A DNA stretch of 64,000 bases from Tenacibaculum sp. (GTDB lineage Bacteria; Bacteroidota; Bacteroidia; Flavobacteriales; Flavobacteriaceae): contig JAHDDQ010000001.1 in NCBI GenBank assembly GCA_020629275.1, positions 56,566 through 120,565 of the forward strand, read 5' to 3'. Below the pieces are notes generated by a model, which worked only from the letters and a program-made list of their open reading frames with translations, had not been told where the DNA came from and ran no database searches. The position numbers and the translations under genes are program-made. This document shows positions 62,059-64,000 of this stretch, in pieces; within the stretch, counting starts at the first letter, position 1, and each line of letters opens with the position of its first letter.

Positions 62059-62439
62059 ATGCGAAAGCTAGTATCAATAATATTTATCTTCATCTTGCTA
62101 TATATGCCAATAGCCAAGGTAGGATTAACATCGTGGTACTTTGCTAATATCGAAGAAATAACAAAAACACTCTGTATTAATAAAGACAAGATCCCTACTT
62201 GCAAGGGAAGTTGTCACTTAAAGTCTCAAATTAGAAAACTAGAGCTAGGTCAAAACGAAAAAAATCAATCAAATAATTCACAAAAGCTAAAATTAAAAAA
62301 GATAGATTTTTTCAACGTTATTAAAACTAGTTGTAATAATATCTTCACAGAAAAAAAATCAACAAAGTACGCGCACAAAAACATTTTTTACTCCTTCTCA
62401 CCCACTTCAATTATTTGGAGTCCTCCAAAATTCACTTAA
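62059..62439 (+). CDS. small envelope protein with CxGxC motif
   Basis: The 126-residue protein has an N-terminal hydrophobic segment (LVSIIFIFILLYMPIAKVGL) and then YFANIEEITKTLCINKDKIPTCKGSCHLKSQIRKLE, whose C-terminal part carries the pattern LCxN(x)6-7CxGxCxLxxQ. Small proteins with this pattern recur in Bacteroidota, often near metal or TonB-linked genes. The tail is basic. The Cys trio could bind a metal or haem, but this is not shown. It is followed by a hairpin and then a barrel-protein gene. Confidence 0.72.
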   Translation: MRKLVSIIFIFILLYMPIAKVGLTSWYFANIEEITKTLCINKDKIPTCKGSCHLKSQIRKLELGQNEKNQSNNSQKLKLKKIDFFNVIKTSCNNIFTEKKSTKYAHKNIFYSFSPTSIIWSPPKFT

Positions 62440-62454
62440 TTCTAAAAAAAAAAA

Positions 62455-62481
62455 AAATAATTTAGTTTCACTAAATTATTT
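62455..62481 (+). terminator. hairpin after the small CxGxC gene
   Basis: AAATAATTTAGT and ACTAAATTATTT form a perfect 12-bp stem with a TTC loop, preceded by a run of A and followed by TTTC. It is AT-only apart from one G-C pair. A weak two-way terminator, or an operator before the next gene, are both possible. Confidence 0.6.
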
Positions 62482-62592
62482 TTCGAGCAAAATTCATAAT
62501 TTCAAATACACTTAAAAGCATGCCTAGCTCACATTGGCTACAATTGTGCTTTACCATTTGAAATAATAAAACCTATCTTATTAATATATAAT

Positions 62593-63546
62593 ATGCGATT
62601 TAAGCTTATTGTACTACTGTTTATTCAGTGTACAGTTTTAAAAGCCCATCATCCATCTGGCAACATATATACAAATACGTTGTTAACTGGCCGAGAAGGA
62701 ATAATAGCAAAGGGCAAATTTTCTTTTTTATTAATCACTCAAGCAAATAATTTTAAATTATTAAGTAATACGAATGCGCAAAGTTTTAATGTAAACTCCA
62801 TGTATGTTAATAATGCCTCACTTATTTATGGAGTGTCTAAAATATTAAATATTACAGCAAGTTTACCCTATTTATATGTGCAGGGTTTATCCCCTATTTC
62901 TAGTATTGCTTCTGAAGAAAAGCAATATAACGGATTAGGCGATGCCTCAATTTACGCCTCAATTGCTGTTTTAAAGCATAAAAAAATAAATCTCATTGCT
63001 AATGTAGGAGTAGAACTACCTACTGGTAAAACACAAAACGAATATGTAAACACAATTACCAGTACTTCAAATTTTGGCTCCAATACATTTGACGGACTTT
63101 TTGGTTTAAGCATTATCAAATCCTTCAAAACCATAAAACTCATTGGTCAGTATCAAAAAACGGTTACGCAAAAAAATAGCGACAATTATCATTTTGGCAA
63201 TAATGATCAACTATCAATTAAAGTAACTAAATCATTCGCTCCTAAAACCTGTACAGAATATAGTTGCACAAGTAATGGTAGTTGTTTGTGCTCAAAAAAG
63301 AAAGAATCATTTTTTACTATTAATACAGGCTTAATTTTTGAAAAAAACCAGCAACAGCAATGGAACAGTGAGAATATTGAAAATACAGGAAACTGTATAT
63401 TATTCACTTCAATAGGCGCTAATATTTATATAAATAAAAATATAAACATACCAATTAGGTCAGATTTACCGTTATACCAGAAAATAAATGGTGTACAAAA
63501 TAAAATTTCAAATCGATTTACGACAGGAATCAATTTTAACTTTTAA
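62593..63546 (+). CDS. outer membrane beta-barrel protein (transporter-like)
   Basis: The 317-residue protein has a signal peptide (KLIVLLFIQCTVLKA) and then alternating amphipathic strands with aromatic ends (ASLIYGVSKILNITASLPYLYV, LIANVGVELPTGKTQNEY) and a final strand RFTTGINFNF ending in Phe, the barrel-insertion signal. The ELPTGK pattern is typical of the phenol-degradation MetA-like barrel family. A Cys cluster TCTEYSCTSNGSCLCSKKK near 217-235 is unusual in a barrel loop and may bind metal. Its neighbours are a CxGxC protein and a His-rich DUF4625 lipoprotein, which suggests metal handling; this is inference. Confidence 0.75.
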   Translation: MRFKLIVLLFIQCTVLKAHHPSGNIYTNTLLTGREGIIAKGKFSFLLITQANNFKLLSNTNAQSFNVNSMYVNNASLIYGVSKILNITASLPYLYVQGLSPISSIASEEKQYNGLGDASIYASIAVLKHKKINLIANVGVELPTGKTQNEYVNTITSTSNFGSNTFDGLFGLSIIKSFKTIKLIGQYQKTVTQKNSDNYHFGNNDQLSIKVTKSFAPKTCTEYSCTSNGSCLCSKKKESFFTINTGLIFEKNQQQQWNSENIENTGNCILFTSIGANIYINKNINIPIRSDLPLYQKINGVQNKISNRFTTGINFNF

Positions 63547-63561
63547 CCAATAATTTTTACC

Positions 63562-63957
63562 ATGAACACAAAAATTAAAACAAGTTTAATTTTAGCACTA
63601 GGAGTTGTATTTATGAGTTCTTGTGCAAAAGACAAGGAAGATCCAACAATTACAATTACTTCACCTGAAAATCATTCTGAACATCATGAAGGATCTGATG
63701 TAGCAATAAAAGCTATTTTTGAGGATGATAAAGAATTAGCATCTTACAAAATTGAAGTTGGTGATGAAAGCGGAGAACATATTCACGAATTTCACTTTTT
63801 TGACGAAAAAACAGATTTAGAAGGAGAAAAATTTGAATATTCAAATACGCTCACATTCCCCGACAGCCTTACTTTGAATGCATATTACTTGCATTTTGAG
63901 GTAAAAGATGCGGAAGGAAAAACAGCGACTTCTAAAGTAATGCTACATAAGCATTAA
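63562..63957 (+). CDS. DUF4625 lipoprotein, His-rich
   Basis: The 131-residue lipoprotein has a signal peptide with lipobox Cys21 (FMSSC). The mature part is a single Ig-like DUF4625 domain: DPTITITSPENHSEHHEGSD, VAIKAIFEDDKELASYKIEV and a last strand HFEVKDAEGKTATSKVML. Seven or more His residues lie in SENHSEHH and HIHEFHFF segments and at the C-terminal HKH, more than is normal for an Ig module. It starts 15 bp after the barrel gene and is co-transcribed with it. A metal-binding role is likely by composition only. The locus continues past the window end. Confidence 0.8.
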   Translation: MNTKIKTSLILALGVVFMSSCAKDKEDPTITITSPENHSEHHEGSDVAIKAIFEDDKELASYKIEVGDESGEHIHEFHFFDEKTDLEGEKFEYSNTLTFPDSLTLNAYYLHFEVKDAEGKTATSKVMLHKH

Positions 63958-64000
63958 ATTAAGCTATTCTATTTTAAAACCAAATAATCACTAAAACACC

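Noticed and set aside
62521..62592. possible Fur or Zur operator before the barrel gene
   Set aside because: The AT-rich palindromic bits do not reach a recognisable consensus.
1..64000. CRISPR array, tRNA, rRNA, prophage
   Set aside because: No regular repeat-spacer pattern, no cloverleaf, no rRNA sequence and no phage structural genes were seen.

Overview
This 64-kb window is an AT-rich piece of a chromosome from a member of the phylum Bacteroidota. The evidence is the family content (S9A prolyl oligopeptidase, M2 peptidyl-dipeptidase, MbnP-like and DUF4625 lipoproteins, OmpA protein with TPR, PD40 and carboxypeptidase-regulatory modules, AsmA proteins, SPOR repeats), the many lipoproteins with an SxxC lipobox, the near absence of Shine-Dalgarno sequences, and repeated promoter elements of the Bacteroidota type (TTTG, about 20 bases, TAnnTTTG). 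Genus and class cannot be fixed from this window. No rRNA, tRNA, CRISPR array, prophage or intact insertion sequence was seen. Gene density is high and most content is housekeeping.

Layout. 1-5945: end of a polysaccharide locus (O-antigen ligase/polymerase-like protein, two GT4 glycosyltransferases, asparagine synthetase), preceded by a truncated saccharopine-dehydrogenase-like gene. 6006-10902 (minus): a likely operon serC-serA-DUF1015-yggS-M23 peptidase. 11209-14670: lytic transglycosylase and helicase HrpB. 14886-20641: a general-stress cluster with a DUF2383 helical protein, a SOUL protein, two CsbD paralogues, a 54-residue DUF1328 membrane protein, hemerythrin, topoisomerase IB, YihY/BrkB and an AsmA/DUF748-like protein. 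20826-28038: MbnP-like lipoprotein, prolyl oligopeptidase, an orphan gene, purL and a TPR/SPOR protein. 28186-38508: a lipoprotein, prfC, bioD-bioA, a LysM coiled-coil protein, an HMG-CoA-lyase-like enzyme, an envelope protein, tsaC/sua5 and a CCA-type nucleotidyltransferase. 38595-49855: a TPP enzyme, another envelope protein, a 538-bp gene-free stretch holding an inverted-repeat element, twin small lipoproteins, M2 peptidase, TPR protein, AddB-like nuclease, msrB, a UbiA prenyltransferase and a lipase-like hydrolase. 49877-61988: M23 peptidase, ispH, aldo/keto reductase, aroC, a dicarboxylate symporter, a large AsmA protein and a PorE-like OmpA protein. 62059-63957: three small envelope genes rich in Cys and His that may form the start of a metal-handling locus cut by the window end.

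No clear undescribed system such as a defence island or large biosynthetic cluster was found. The most useful non-coding observations are a 95-bp imperfect palindrome after hrpB, a MITE-like inverted-repeat element near 41.6-41.8 kb, a shared A-rich leader on stress-cluster genes, and -7 promoter boxes that abut start codons (serC, aroC, the TPR/SPOR gene), which suggests leaderless mRNAs.
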